Positions 1-11,252 of a stretch of 64,000 bases of DNA are shown here, piece by piece. The stretch comes from Methylobacteriaceae bacterium (GTDB lineage Bacteria; Pseudomonadota; Alphaproteobacteria; Rhizobiales; Beijerinckiaceae). The position numbers were made by a program, and so were the translations under genes. A model generated the notes under the pieces. That model was not told the origin of the DNA, did not search any database, and saw nothing but the letters and a program-made list of their open reading frames with translations. The stretch spans positions 1-64,000 of the forward strand of contig CANEZL010000001.1 in the NCBI GenBank assembly GCA_947444195.1, written 5' to 3'. Every line of letters begins with the position of its first letter. Positions within the stretch are counted from its first letter, which is position 1.

Positions 1-147
1 AACGGCCTGTTCGCCGTCGGCGCCACCGGCATCCCCGTCGGCCTCACCTCCACCACCGTCGGCGTCGTCTCCGGCGGCATCAACCGCCGCGACACCGAGT
101 TCGCCGTCGTCCGCGCCGGTATCAATTACAAGTTCGGCTCGTACTGA
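1..147 (+). CDS. C-terminal end of an outer-membrane beta-barrel protein (partial)
   Basis: The window opens inside this gene; only the last 48 codons and the TGA stop are present. The fragment alternates polar and hydrophobic residues and ends in GINYKFGSY, which resembles the closing strand of Omp25/Omp31-type porin-like barrels of Rhizobiales (RVGxNYKF followed by an aromatic end). A role as an outer-membrane barrel is inferred from this short end only; the specific family cannot be fixed. Two inverted repeats follow the stop and probably end its transcript. Confidence 0.6.
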   Translation, partial: NGLFAVGATGIPVGLTSTTVGVVSGGINRRDTEFAVVRAGINYKFGSY

Positions 148-158
148 GACCGGACATC

Positions 159-225
159 GCCGGATCCCTCGGGATCCGGCGGCTTCCAACCCTGAAAGCC
201 CGGCCCGCAAGGCCGGGCTTTCTTC
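159..225 (+). terminator. Inverted repeat plus intrinsic terminator after the barrel gene
   Basis: Two hairpins follow the stop. The first is a perfect 9-bp stem (GCCGGATCC, loop CTCG) at 159-180. The second is an 11-bp stem (AAAGCCCGGCC, loop CGCAA) at 195-221 that runs into TTTCTTC. The second has the usual rho-independent form for the plus strand. Confidence 0.75.
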
Positions 226-294
226 GTTCGATCGTGTCGCCAAGGTGTTCGCGTCGGCGGGAATCGCGCCGTGCCCCTTCTCGGCCGGAATACG

Positions 295-323
295 AAAAAG
301 GCCCGGCGTGCGACGCCGGGCCT
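295..323 (-). terminator. Intrinsic terminator of parE
   Basis: A GGCCCGGCGT stem closed by a 3-nt loop lies at 300-322, with five A on the plus strand at 295-299. Read on the minus strand this is a GC stem followed by a T run, about 25 bp beyond the parE stop. Confidence 0.75.
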
Positions 324-348
324 CCCCGCGATGCGCGGTCTTGCCCGC

Positions 349-2499
<2,151 letters not shown>

Positions 2500-2520
2500 C
2501 CTCTGACCGTACCGGAACAA

Positions 2521-2921
2521 ACCGGAAACAGAAAGGGGCTATCGCGGCGCAGGGCGACCGGCCGGGCCGGCGCCGCCGCAGCGCACACCTCCCCATGACA
2601 TGGGACGGGGTTGGTTAAGAAGGGCTGATGGCGCAGGTGGGGGGCGCTCGACCGCGTTCCCGCACGCCTCCGCGACGCGCGCGCTCGCGCCGGACCGGCA
2701 GCGATCCGCTCCGGCTCAAGCGCTTCGGTGGGCGGGCATCCGGCTCGGAAGGCGAGTAGCCGGCGGTGATGGGCATCGGCGTCCGCGCCCGGCGGGACGC
2801 GATCCCGGCCGGCGAGATGGCGGATCTCCGGCGCACGGCCATACGCCAGGAGCCTTTCCGGTCGACGCGTCGGCGCCGCCGACGCATCCGGTCGGCGCCT
2901 CCGCGATGTTTCCCATGACGC
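2521..2921. other. Gene-free interval between parE and the PhoX-like gene
   Basis: About 400 bp between the parE start and the terminator of the phosphatase gene. Reading frames stay open on both strands because of the high GC content, but none has a convincing ribosome binding site, family motif or typical composition. The part near 2500-2620 should hold the parE promoter. I see no RNA gene or repeat family here. Confidence 0.5.
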
Positions 2922-2951
2922 GACCCGCGCGGCCCCGGGGCCGCGCGGGTC
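2922..2951 (-). terminator. 30-bp perfect palindrome, probable terminator of the PhoX-like gene
   Basis: Two 15-nt arms (GACCCGCGCGGCCCC and its complement) meet without a loop, 26 bp after the stop of the phosphatase gene. There is no T run, so it may act with Rho or by stem stability. Confidence 0.55.
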
Positions 2952-2976
2952 CATCACAGGGCCGGCTGTCGCGCCG

Positions 2977-4941
2977 TCAGGTCCCCACGCGCCCGCCGCC
3001 GCGCTTGGTGATCGTCACCACGGCGGGGCGGGGCGGCAGGTTCGGGTCGAAGTCCGGCCAGCGGGTCGCGGGCTTCTCGAAGGTGGCGGGCTCGGCCTTC
3101 GGATCCTCCTCGTCGGCCTCGCCCGGATGCTGCACGGCCACGAAGAAGGTGGTGTCGTCGGGGGTGAAGTAGGGGCCGCACATCTCGGCGCCGGTGGGCA
3201 CCTGGAAGAAGTGCTTGCCGGTGCCGCGGCCCGGCCCCTCCGTCTCCATCGCCCAGATGCCGTCGGTGCGGCCGGTGCGGCCGGCCGAGTTGCCGTCGGT
3301 GGAGATCCAGAGCCGGCCGAGCCCGTCGACGGCGCAGTTGTCGGGCATGCCGAACCAGCCGTCCTTCGTGGTGGCCGAGGAGAAGGTCGCCCCGACCGCG
3401 GCGATGGCGGGATCGCCGCAGCGGACGAGGACCTCCCAGGCGAAGCCCGGCGCGGTGTGCTCGCCCGAATCCGGCGTGATCTCGACGATGTGGCCGAAGC
3501 GGTTGTCCGGCCGCGGGTTGGCGGCGTCGACCTGATCGGCCTTGCGGCGCACGTTGTTGGTGAGCATCACGTAGACCTTGCCGGTCTTCGGGTTGGCCTC
3601 CACGTCCTCGGGCCGGTCCATCTTGGTGGCGCCGACGAGGTCGGCCGCCCGGCGCGTCTCGACGAGGACGTCGGCCTGATCGCGGAAGCCGTTCTCCGGG
3701 GTGAGGGGGCCCTGGCCGAAGACCAGGGGCAGCCAGGTGCCGCGCCCGTCCGCGTCGAAGCGGGCGACGGAGAGGGTGCCGCGGTCGAGGATGTCGCGGT
3801 TGGCCTGCCGGTCGGCGGTATCGACCTTCGCCTCGGTCACGAAGCGGTAGACGTAGTCGAAGCGCTCGTCGTCGCCCTGGAAGACCACGTAGCGGCCGTC
3901 CTTGGCCACGATGCCCGCGGCGCCCTCGTGCTTGAAGCGGCCCATGGCGGTGCGCTTCTTCGGGACCGCGTTCGGGTCGAACGGGTCGATCTCCACGACC
4001 CAGCCGAAGCGGTTCGGCTCGTTGGGCTCGGCGCCGAGGTCGAAGCGGTCGTGGAAGCGGCCCCAGGCATAGAGGTTGCCCGGGATGCCGAGGCGCTTGT
4101 GGTTGCGCGCCTCCCCGTGGCCCTCGGGCAGCTTGCCCTGGAAGTAGTAGTTGATGTTCTCCTCGCAGGTGAGCCACGTGCCCCAGGGCGTGGTCCCGCC
4201 GGCGCAGTTGTTGATCATCCCGTGCACCCGGCGCCCGTCCGGATCGGCCTTGGTGCGCAGGCGCTCCGAGCCCGCCGCCGGGCCGGTGATCTCCATGGGC
4301 GTCGTCGCGGTGATGCGGCGGGCGTATCGCGAATCGGGCACCACCTGCCAGCGGCCGTCGACGCGCCGCACCTCGATCACCGAGCCGCCGTGGGCGGCCA
4401 TCTCGATGTCGACGAGGTCCCTGGACATGCCCGCGAAGGCGGTCTTGCCGTCCTGCCGGCCGAGGCCGGGGAACATCAATTCCTCGTTGGTGTACTCGTG
4501 GTTGACCGCGAGCAGGCCGTGCTGGGCCGGATCGGCGGCGCCCGGCATCGGGAAGTAGCCGATGAAGTCGTTGTTGTAGCCGAACTGCTTGCTCTGCGCC
4601 TCGGGGGTCTGGCGCCGCGGGTCGAAGGCCGGCGCCCCCGGCAGGACCGGATCGCCCCAGCGAATCAGCACCTCGGCGTCGTGGCCCGCGGCGACGTGGT
4701 GGCGCTCGTCCGAGCCCGCGGGCAGTTCCACGAAGGGGAACGGATTGGCCGCGGGCTCGGCCGCCGCCAGGGCGCGCGGCCCGACCACGGCGCTGATCGC
4801 GCCCACCGCCAGGGTGCCGCGCAGCAGATCGCGCCTGTTGAAGCGCGCCGCCACCACGGCGGCGAGCGTCGGGTTATCGCTGCCGTTGCTGCCGTCGTCC
4901 TCGGCGGCTTCGGCGGCCTGCGAGCGGTTGAGCGCGGTCAT
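2977..4941 (-). CDS. PhoX-like (DUF839) alkaline phosphatase, Tat-exported
   Basis: A protein of 654 residues of the PhoX/DUF839 family, whose known members are periplasmic Ca/Fe-dependent phosphatases releasing phosphate from organic esters. A twin-arginine signal is visible (FNRRDLLRGTLAVG at residues 34-47, hydrophobic stretch, then AAAEP), which fits export of a folded metalloenzyme. Family-type segments follow, including AVNHEYTNEELMFPG, NNCAGGTTPWGTWLTCEEN and GDNRFGHIVEITPD-like blades. The ATG at MTALNRS was chosen because AGGAGA stands 5-10 bp upstream and the Tat motif then lies at the usual distance. It is transcribed alone, divergent from a 60-residue membrane protein. The exact substrate is not shown. 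Confidence 0.85.
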   Translation of the reverse strand: MTALNRSQAAEAAEDDGSNGSDNPTLAAVVAARFNRRDLLRGTLAVGAISAVVGPRALAAAEPAANPFPFVELPAGSDERHHVAAGHDAEVLIRWGDPVLPGAPAFDPRRQTPEAQSKQFGYNNDFIGYFPMPGAADPAQHGLLAVNHEYTNEELMFPGLGRQDGKTAFAGMSRDLVDIEMAAHGGSVIEVRRVDGRWQVVPDSRYARRITATTPMEITGPAAGSERLRTKADPDGRRVHGMINNCAGGTTPWGTWLTCEENINYYFQGKLPEGHGEARNHKRLGIPGNLYAWGRFHDRFDLGAEPNEPNRFGWVVEIDPFDPNAVPKKRTAMGRFKHEGAAGIVAKDGRYVVFQGDDERFDYVYRFVTEAKVDTADRQANRDILDRGTLSVARFDADGRGTWLPLVFGQGPLTPENGFRDQADVLVETRRAADLVGATKMDRPEDVEANPKTGKVYVMLTNNVRRKADQVDAANPRPDNRFGHIVEITPDSGEHTAPGFAWEVLVRCGDPAIAAVGATFSSATTKDGWFGMPDNCAVDGLGRLWISTDGNSAGRTGRTDGIWAMETEGPGRGTGKHFFQVPTGAEMCGPYFTPDDTTFFVAVQHPGEADEEDPKAEPATFEKPATRWPDFDPNLPPRPAVVTITKRGGGRVGT

Positions 4942-5131
4942 CCGGACTGTCTCCTGACTGTTGTGGAAGGCGGCTACACACGCCCGATGGCAGTGCGATG
5001 ACGCAGCGATGGCGAACCCAGCGGAACCCGCACCCGGAAACGGGCGTTTCTCAAGGGCCCAAGCTTCGCCGTACCCGCAGGATCGGAACGCGCGCCATCG
5101 CCGGGGCCAAGGACGGAGGGAGCCAGACGCC

Positions 5132-5314
5132 ATGACGCATCCGGACGCCGAGATCCGCCACGCCGACCTTCTCCGTGCCGAGCGCGCGGCGGGCGAAGCC
5201 TTCGGCTGGCCCGAGGCGGCGGCTGCCATCCGCAACCCCCTCCACACCCCGGCCGCGCTCGCCGCAGCCACGGCGGTCGTCACCGTCGCCGCGACGCTGA
5301 GCTACTTCATCTGA
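5132..5314 (+). CDS. Small hypothetical membrane protein (60 aa)
   Basis: A 60-residue protein with a polar N-terminal half (MTHPDAEIRHADLLRAERA) and a single C-terminal hydrophobic segment (AALAAATAVVTVAATLSYFI) that could be one membrane helix in a tail-anchored layout. A strong ribosome binding site (GGACGGAGGGAG, 10-21 bp upstream) sets the start. It is divergent from the PhoX-like gene. I do not recognise a family, so no function is assigned. Confidence 0.55.
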   Translation: MTHPDAEIRHADLLRAERAAGEAFGWPEAAAAIRNPLHTPAALAAATAVVTVAATLSYFI

Positions 5315-5351
5315 GGCCGTCGCCGGTCGATCGCCTCGGGGCCGCGCGCGT

Positions 5352-5463
5352 CTCTCCTGCCCCTTGCGGAGAGGAGCCGGAGGTGAGGGCGGCGCAGAAG
5401 GCACCGGGGCGCTCGATCCTGAAACACCCCCACCCCGAACCCCTCCCCGCAAGGGGGAGGGGA
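5352..5463. repeat. Intergenic inverted-repeat element with terminator-like hairpin
   Basis: The arm at 5360-5389 (CCCCTTGCGGAGAGGAGC...) is an imperfect reverse complement of the arm ending at 5456. The right end holds a strong hairpin (CCCCTCCCC, loop GCAA, GGGGGAGGGG) at 5440-5462. The element lies between the convergent ends of the 60-residue gene and topA, so it may end both transcripts. Its sequence style matches the element near 53.2 kb, which suggests a dispersed family. Confidence 0.5.
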
Positions 5464-5517
5464 CTGCCGTCCGTTCGAGGCAATGAAGCGATCAGACCCG
5501 ATCGCGTATGAAGCCGT

Positions 5518-8226
5518 TCAGCCGCTCTTGGCGGCGGGCTTCTTGGCGGCGGGCTTCTTCGCGGCGGCCGGTGCCTTCTTCGCGGTCGCGGGTTTGTCGG
5601 CCGCGGTCTTCTTCGCGGGCGCCTTGCGGGCGGTCTTGGTTGCGCCGCCGGGGGCCGCGCGGCGGGCGGGCTTCTTGCCGCCGCCGGCCTCGCGCCGCGC
5701 ATTCACGAGGGTGATCGCCTCGGCGAGGGTCAGCGCCTCGGCCGCCGTCGTCTTCGGCAGGGTGGCGTTGACCTCGCCGTCGGTGACGTAGGGGCCGTAG
5801 CGGCCCGCCTTGACCACCAGCTCGCGCCCGCTCGCCTCGTCCTTGCCGAGGCTGCGGCCGGGATCCGAGGCCGGGCCGCGACGCCCGCCGCCCTGCTCCT
5901 TGGCGACGATGAGGTCGATGGCGCGGTTGGCGCCGATCTCCAGGACGTCGTCGTCACGCCCGAGATTCGCGTAGGTCTTGCCGTGCTGCACGTAGGGACC
6001 GAACCGGCCGAGGCTCGCCAGGATCGGCTCGCCGGTCTCGGGGTGGCGGGCGACCTCGCGGGGAAGCGCCAGCAGCCGCAATGCCTTCTCGAGATCGACC
6101 GCGCCGGGCGCCAGCCCCTTGGGCAGGGAGGAGCGCTTCGGCTTCTCCGCGCCCTTCTCCGCGGAGGCCTCGCCGAGCTGGACGAAGGGTCCGAAGCGCC
6201 CGTCGCGCAGGGTCACCGCCTGGCCCGTGGCGGGATCGGTGCCGAGCACCCGGACGCCCGGCTGCCCGCCCTCCGCGGAGGAGCCGTCGCCCTCGCCCTC
6301 GATGCCGGAGGCGGAGAGCTGGCGGGTGTACTTGCACTCGGGATAGTTCGAGCAGCCGACGAAGGCGCCGAACTTGCCGAGCTTCAGCGAGAGCTGGCCC
6401 GAGCCGCAGGTCGGGCAGGTGCGGGGGTTCGAGCCGTCGCCCTTGTCGGGGAAGATGTGCCCCCCGAGGAGCCCGTTCAGGGCCTCCAGCACGTCGGTGA
6501 CGCGCAGTTCCTTGGTCGAGCCGATGGCCGCGGAGAAATCACGCCAGAAGTCGCGCAGCACCGCGCGCCAGTCGATCTCGGCGTTCGAGACCCGGTCGAG
6601 CTGCTCCTCGAGGTCGGCGGTGAAATCGTACTCCACGTAGCGCTTGAAGAAGCTCTCGAGGAAGCCGGTGACGAGGCGGCCCTTGTCCTCGGGCATCAGG
6701 CGCTTCTTCTCGATGCGCACGTATTCGCGGTCGCGCAGGGTCTGGAGCACGGCGGCGTAGGTCGAGGGCCGGCCGATGCCGAGCTCCTCCATGCGCTTGA
6801 CGAGGCTCGCCTCGGAGTAGCGCGGCGGCGGCTCGGTGAAGTGCTGGGTCGCCGCGATGCGCTCGCGGGTGAGGGGATCGCCGGCCTTCATCGGCGGCAG
6901 GCGCTTGCCCTCCTCGTCCTCCTCGTCGTCCTTGCCCTCCTGGTAGAGGGTCAGGAAGCCGTCGAACTTCACGACCTGACCGGTGGCGCGCAGATCGAGC
7001 CGGCGGGGGCCGACCGCGGCCTCCACGTCCACGGTGGTGCGCTCCAGCTCCGCCGATTCCATCTGGCTCGCCACGGTGCGCGTCCAGATCAGGTCGTAGA
7101 GCCGGGCCTGGTCGGATTCGAGGTGGCGGGCGATGTGCTTGGGGAGCCGGCCCATATCGGTGGGGCGCACGGCCTCGTGGGCCTCCTGCGCGTTCTTCGC
7201 CTTGGCCGAGTACTTGCGGGGCACCTCGGGCACGTAGGCGTCGCCGAACTCGCGGCCGATCACCGAGCGGGCGTCGCGGACGGCCTCGGGGGCCATGTCG
7301 ACGCCGTCGGTCCGCATGTAGGTGATGATGCCCACCGTCTCGCCGCCGATGTCCACCCCCTCGTAGAGGCGCTGGGCGACGCGCATGGTCTGGGCCGGCG
7401 CCATGCCGAGCTTGCGCGAGGCCTCCTGCTGCAGGGTGGAGGTGGTGAAGGGCGGCTGTGGGTGGCGCTTGGCGGGCTTGGCCTCGACGCTCTTGACCCG
7501 GAAGGTCGCGAGTTCGAGATCGCGCTTGAAGGCGGCGGCCTCGTCGCCCGTGCCGACGTCGAGGCGCTGGATGCGCCGGCCGTCCGCACCGACGAGCCGG
7601 GCGTCGAACACGGCGCCTGCCTGCGTGGCCAGCGTCGCCACGATCGACCAGTACTCGCGGGGCTTGAAGCTCTCGATCTCGTACTCGCGCTCGGTGACGA
7701 GGCGGAGCGCCACCGACTGCACGCGGCCCGCCGAGCGGGCGCCCGGGAGCTTGCGCCACAGCACCGGCGAGAGGTTGAAGCCCACGAGGTAGTCGAGGGC
7801 GCGGCGGGCGAGATAGGCGTCGACCAGCGCCTGATCGATCTCGCGGGGCTTGCGCATCGCCGCCTCCACCGAGGCCTTGGTGATGGCGTTGAAGGTCACG
7901 CGCTCGACGGGGATGCCCTTCAGCGCCTTGCGGGCGGTGAGCGCCTCCAGCACGTGCCAGGAGATCGCCTCGCCCTCGCGGTCGGGGTCGGTCGCCAGAA
8001 TCAGTTTCTCGGCGCCCTTGACCGCCTTGGCGATCTCCGAGACCCGCTTCGAGCCGCGATCCTCCAGCTCCCAGACCATCTGGAAATCGGCTTCCGGATC
8101 GACGGAGCCATCCTTGGCCGGCAGGTCGCGGATATGGCCGAAGGAGGCCAGAACCTCGTAGTCGCGGCCGAGATACTTGTTGATCGTCTTGGCTTTGGCC
8201 GGCGACTCGACGACGACGACTTTCAT
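5518..8226 (-). CDS. topA: DNA topoisomerase I (TopA)
   Basis: Type IA topoisomerase, 902 residues, which relaxes negative supercoils. The TOPRIM domain starts at residue 1 (MKVVVVESPAKAKTI), with DPDREGEAISWH at about residues 80-91. The catalytic tyrosine lies in ITYMRTDG. One four-cysteine zinc finger follows (CPTCGSGQ...CSNYPEC), then three topoisomerase C-terminal repeats lacking cysteines (DGRFGPFVQLG, LGRFGPYVQHG, AGRYGPYVTDG). The tail is Lys/Ala/Pro-rich (repeats of KKPAAK), likely a DNA-binding tail as in other alphaproteobacteria. The start is the ATG before KVVVVESPAKAK, because the family begins exactly there; an upstream in-frame ATG at 8256 is less likely. Confidence 0.95.
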   Translation of the reverse strand: MKVVVVESPAKAKTINKYLGRDYEVLASFGHIRDLPAKDGSVDPEADFQMVWELEDRGSKRVSEIAKAVKGAEKLILATDPDREGEAISWHVLEALTARKALKGIPVERVTFNAITKASVEAAMRKPREIDQALVDAYLARRALDYLVGFNLSPVLWRKLPGARSAGRVQSVALRLVTEREYEIESFKPREYWSIVATLATQAGAVFDARLVGADGRRIQRLDVGTGDEAAAFKRDLELATFRVKSVEAKPAKRHPQPPFTTSTLQQEASRKLGMAPAQTMRVAQRLYEGVDIGGETVGIITYMRTDGVDMAPEAVRDARSVIGREFGDAYVPEVPRKYSAKAKNAQEAHEAVRPTDMGRLPKHIARHLESDQARLYDLIWTRTVASQMESAELERTTVDVEAAVGPRRLDLRATGQVVKFDGFLTLYQEGKDDEEDEEGKRLPPMKAGDPLTRERIAATQHFTEPPPRYSEASLVKRMEELGIGRPSTYAAVLQTLRDREYVRIEKKRLMPEDKGRLVTGFLESFFKRYVEYDFTADLEEQLDRVSNAEIDWRAVLRDFWRDFSAAIGSTKELRVTDVLEALNGLLGGHIFPDKGDGSNPRTCPTCGSGQLSLKLGKFGAFVGCSNYPECKYTRQLSASGIEGEGDGSSAEGGQPGVRVLGTDPATGQAVTLRDGRFGPFVQLGEASAEKGAEKPKRSSLPKGLAPGAVDLEKALRLLALPREVARHPETGEPILASLGRFGPYVQHGKTYANLGRDDDVLEIGANRAIDLIVAKEQGGGRRGPASDPGRSLGKDEASGRELVVKAGRYGPYVTDGEVNATLPKTTAAEALTLAEAITLVNARREAGGGKKPARRAAPGGATKTARKAPAKKTAADKPATAKKAPAAAKKPAAKKPAAKSG

Positions 8227-8400
8227 GGACGGGATCAGCCTCTCGACGGAGTCCACCGCGGCGGGTCGGTTCGGCGGATGGGATCGGGTCGCGCCGGCCG
8301 GGGCCGTCGGGCTTGAACCGTCGGGCTGGCGCTGCTGCGCGGGGCGAGAAGTGGTTCACACGGGGGGCGTTGTCAAATCACCGCCTCGCCGCGGGCGCCC

Positions 8401-9018
8401 TCAGCCGATGGGTTCGCCGAGCGCCCGGGCCGCGCCGGGACGCCCGGCCAGGGCCGCGAGCCAGCGCGCCATCTCCGGCCGCTCGGCCCGCTCCGCGGGC
8501 AGGTTCAGCCAGCGATGGGCGGCGCAGCCGAGCGCGATGTCGGCGATGGAGAAGGCGTCGCCCACCGCGTGGCTGCGGCCCCGCAGATGCGCGTCGAGGA
8601 TGGCCGCGAACCCCTCCGACCGGGCAAGGGAAGCGCGGAGCAGGGCGGCGTCGCGGGCACCATCCGGCACCCGGTAGAGCTGCCAGAAGGCGTCGCGCAT
8701 GGCGGGCGCGAAGCCCGTCGCCTGCCAGTCGAGCCACTGGTCGACGCGCGCCTGCTCGCGCGGATCCGGCGGCAGGGCGAGGGGCCCGCCGGCACGGGCG
8801 AGATGCCGCAGGATGGCGTTCGACTCCCAGAGGACGAAGCCGTCCTCCTCCAGCACCGGCACGAGGCCGTTCGGGTTGAGCGCCCGGTAGGCCGGCTCGT
8901 CGACGACCCCGTGGGCGCCGCCCGCCTCCCGGCGCTCGTAGGGCAGGCCGGCCTCGTCCAGCGCCCAGACCGCCTTCTGCACGTTGATCGAGGTCAGGCG
9001 CCCCCAGAGCCTGCGCAT
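8401..9018 (-). CDS. Glutathione S-transferase family protein
   Basis: A 205-residue cytosolic GST. The N-terminal thioredoxin-like half shows NPNGLVPVLEEDGFVLWESNAILRHLA at about residues 48-75, the glutathione-binding cis-Pro and ESNAI motif. The all-alpha C-terminal half includes AVGDAFSIADIALG, the conserved fold-capping Asp region. The substrate is unknown; GSTs of this size in proteobacteria conjugate or reduce small electrophiles. It begins 10 bp after the epmB stop and so is probably the third gene of the epmA-epmB transcript. Confidence 0.85.
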   Translation of the reverse strand: MRRLWGRLTSINVQKAVWALDEAGLPYERREAGGAHGVVDEPAYRALNPNGLVPVLEEDGFVLWESNAILRHLARAGGPLALPPDPREQARVDQWLDWQATGFAPAMRDAFWQLYRVPDGARDAALLRASLARSEGFAAILDAHLRGRSHAVGDAFSIADIALGCAAHRWLNLPAERAERPEMARWLAALAGRPGAARALGEPIG

Positions 9019-9028
9019 GGCGTCGTCC

Positions 9029-10078
9029 CTATTCCTCGCAGGTAGGTGGGTAGGGATGCTCGCACCCCGCCGGGTCCGTGACCCGCAAGCCCCCGGGGGC
9101 CGCGCGAAGGTAGCCCGGCCCGACCGGCACCTTGCCGTGCCCGCCCGGAATGTCGAGCACGTAGGTCGGCTGCGCGAGGCCGGAGAGGCGCCCGCGCAGG
9201 TCGCGCATCAGGGCCTGCCCGCTGCGCAGATCCGTGCGCAGGTGCCCGGTGCCGGGGGCGAGGTCGCCGTGGTGGAGGTAGTAGGGCTTGACGCGGTTCT
9301 CCACGAAGCAGCGCATCAGCGCCTCGAGGCTCGCGGCATCGTCGTTCACGCCCGCGAGCAGAACCGACTGGCTCACCAGCGGGATGCCCGCATCCACGAG
9401 CCGGGCCACGGCCTCGCGGGCGGCCGGCGTGAACTCGCGGGCGTGGTTGGCATGGAGCGCCACGAAGACCGCGCGCCCGAAGCGCTTCAGGGCGGCCACG
9501 AGGTCGTCGCCGACGGATCCGGGGCTCACCACCGGCACGCGGGTGTGGATCCGCAGCACCTTCACGTGGGCGATGGCGCCGAGGCGCTCCGCGATGGCGC
9601 CGAGCCGCCGGGGCGAGAGCGCGAAGGGATCGCCCCCCGTCAGCACCACCTCCCAGATCTCAGGGTCGCCGGCGATGTAGGCGAGGGCGCGATCGAGTTC
9701 GGCCGCGCTGAGCGTGCCGAGCCCGTCCGGCCCCACCATCTCGCGGCGGAAGCAGAAGCGGCAATAGACCGGGCAGACGTGGAGGGGCTTCAGCAGGACC
9801 CGGTCGGGATAGCGGTGCACGATGCCGGGCACGGGCGCGTGGGCCCCGTCGCCGATCGGGTCGGCCCGCTCCTCCGGCGCGGTGCGGATCTCCTCGGCGC
9901 GCGGCACGAACTGGCGGGCGATGGGGTCGGCCGGATCGGCGGCGTCGATTAGCTCGGCCATGTCGGGGGTGATGGCCACGGCGTAGCGGGCGGCCACGGA
10001 CGCGAGGCCGGCCGCCTCGTCCGGGCCGACGAGGCCCGCGGCGGCGAGGTCGGCGAGGCTGCGGATCGGCCCGCTCAC
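9029..10078 (-). CDS. epmB: EF-P (R)-beta-lysine forming lysine 2,3-aminomutase (EpmB)
   Basis: A radical-SAM, PLP-dependent aminomutase of 349 residues that converts lysine to beta-lysine for EF-P modification. The radical-SAM cluster motif CPVYCRFC is intact within the conserved HVCPVYCRFCFRREMVG block. LTGGDPFALSPRRL and YYLHHGDLAPGTGH are typical of the KamA/EpmB family. It starts at a GTG that overlaps the epmA stop (GTGA), indicating translational coupling. The short length without a long extension, and the epmA and efp neighbours, favour EpmB over catabolic KamA. Confidence 0.92.
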   Translation of the reverse strand: MSGPIRSLADLAAAGLVGPDEAAGLASVAARYAVAITPDMAELIDAADPADPIARQFVPRAEEIRTAPEERADPIGDGAHAPVPGIVHRYPDRVLLKPLHVCPVYCRFCFRREMVGPDGLGTLSAAELDRALAYIAGDPEIWEVVLTGGDPFALSPRRLGAIAERLGAIAHVKVLRIHTRVPVVSPGSVGDDLVAALKRFGRAVFVALHANHAREFTPAAREAVARLVDAGIPLVSQSVLLAGVNDDAASLEALMRCFVENRVKPYYLHHGDLAPGTGHLRTDLRSGQALMRDLRGRLSGLAQPTYVLDIPGGHGKVPVGPGYLRAAPGGLRVTDPAGCEHPYPPTCEE

Positions 10079-11124
10079 CCGGCCACCGGGGTCCAGAGCA
10101 CGTCCTCGATGCGGCGGGCGCCAGCGGCCAGCATCACCAGCCGGTCGAAGCCCAGCGCGCTGCCCGAGGCCTCCGGCATCACCGCGAGGGCCGCGAGAAA
10201 ATCCGCGTCGATGGGGTAGGTCTCCCCGTAGACCGCGAGCTTGACCGCCATCTCCCTCTCGAAACGGCGCTCCTGCTCCACCGGATCGGTGAGTTCCCCG
10301 AAGGCGTTGGCGAGCTCGACCCCGCAGGCATAGAGCTCGAAGCGCTCGGCCACGCGCGGATCGGCCGGGCTCGGGCGGGCGAGCGCCGCCTCGCTCACCG
10401 GGTATTCGCACAGGATCGTCGGGCGCCCGAGGCCGAGGTCCGGCTCGACCCGGGCGACGAGGACGCGGCTGAACAGGTCGGCCCAGCTGTCGTCGCCGGC
10501 CACGCGCAGGCCGGCCCGCGAGACGGCCGCCGCGAGCCCGTCGCGGTCGGTCGTGCCGTCCCGGCCGATCGAGGCCAGCAGGTCGATGCCGGCATGGCGG
10601 GCGAAGGCCTCGGCCACGGAGAGGCGCTCGGGCTCGGCGAAGGGGTCGCAGTCACGGCCGCGCCAGGCGAAGCGCCGCGTGCCCGCCGTCTCCGCGGCGA
10701 GCCGCAGCAGGTCCGCGCAATCCGCCATCAGCGCGGTGTAGGGCTCGCCCGGCCGATACCATTCGAGCATCGTGAACTCGGGATGGTGCAGGGGCCCGCG
10801 CTCGCGGTTGCGGAACACGCGGGCGAGGCTGAACAGGCGGGGCTCGCCCGCCGCCAGCAGCTTCTTGCAGGCGAATTCCGGGGAGGTGTGCAGGTAGAGC
10901 GGCGTGCGCTCCCCGTCCGGCCCCACCGCCTCGGTGGCGAAGGCCGAGAGATGCGCCTCGTTGCCCGGCGAGACCTGCAGGCAGGCCGCCTCCACCTCGA
11001 CGAAATCGTGCCCTGCGAAATGCGCCCGCACGGCCGCGCTCACCCGGTTGCGCAGGAGCAGCAGCGGGCGCCGGTCGGCGTGGCGCAGGGGCGCCCACCA
11101 CGGGGATCGGATCGGGTCTGGCAC
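10075..11124 (-). CDS. epmA: EF-P lysyltransferase / lysyl-tRNA synthetase-like protein (EpmA, GenX/PoxA)
   Basis: A truncated class II lysyl-tRNA synthetase that ligates beta-lysine to a lysine of EF-P. It lacks the OB-fold anticodon domain and begins directly with the catalytic core. Class II motifs are visible: motif 2 as VFRNRERGPLHHPEFTMLEWY, and motif 3 near the end as GSALGFDRLVML. The GTG at 11124 (VPDPIRSPWW) was taken because it gives about 349 residues, close to the E. coli protein (325), while upstream extension is low-complexity basic sequence that runs into the efp leader. It is divergent from efp across about 130 bp, so both may share a control region. Confidence 0.9.
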   Translation of the reverse strand: MPDPIRSPWWAPLRHADRRPLLLLRNRVSAAVRAHFAGHDFVEVEAACLQVSPGNEAHLSAFATEAVGPDGERTPLYLHTSPEFACKKLLAAGEPRLFSLARVFRNRERGPLHHPEFTMLEWYRPGEPYTALMADCADLLRLAAETAGTRRFAWRGRDCDPFAEPERLSVAEAFARHAGIDLLASIGRDGTTDRDGLAAAVSRAGLRVAGDDSWADLFSRVLVARVEPDLGLGRPTILCEYPVSEAALARPSPADPRVAERFELYACGVELANAFGELTDPVEQERRFEREMAVKLAVYGETYPIDADFLAALAVMPEASGSALGFDRLVMLAAGARRIEDVLWTPVAG

Positions 11125-11252
11125 GGGTTTCAGGCCGGCGGCTGGCAACGGGACCGCGGATAGGATAGGTGCGGGGGCCAGTCGTGGCTCCCGCGGGGCT
11201 CGACCGCGCTTGGCGCGCCCGCCCCGCCTTGTCAAATTCAGGACTTCATCCC

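Noticed and set aside
2600..2957. Small genes between parE and the PhoX-like gene
   Set aside because: Several short frames on both strands are open, but they are Arg/Pro/Ala-rich, overlap each other and lack ribosome binding sites or known motifs.
4947..4964. Possible Pho box (two CTGT units 11 bp apart) before the PhoX-like gene
   Set aside because: Only the first CTGTC part matches, the direction is opposite to the gene, and it overlaps the ribosome binding site. Not enough to report as a regulatory site.
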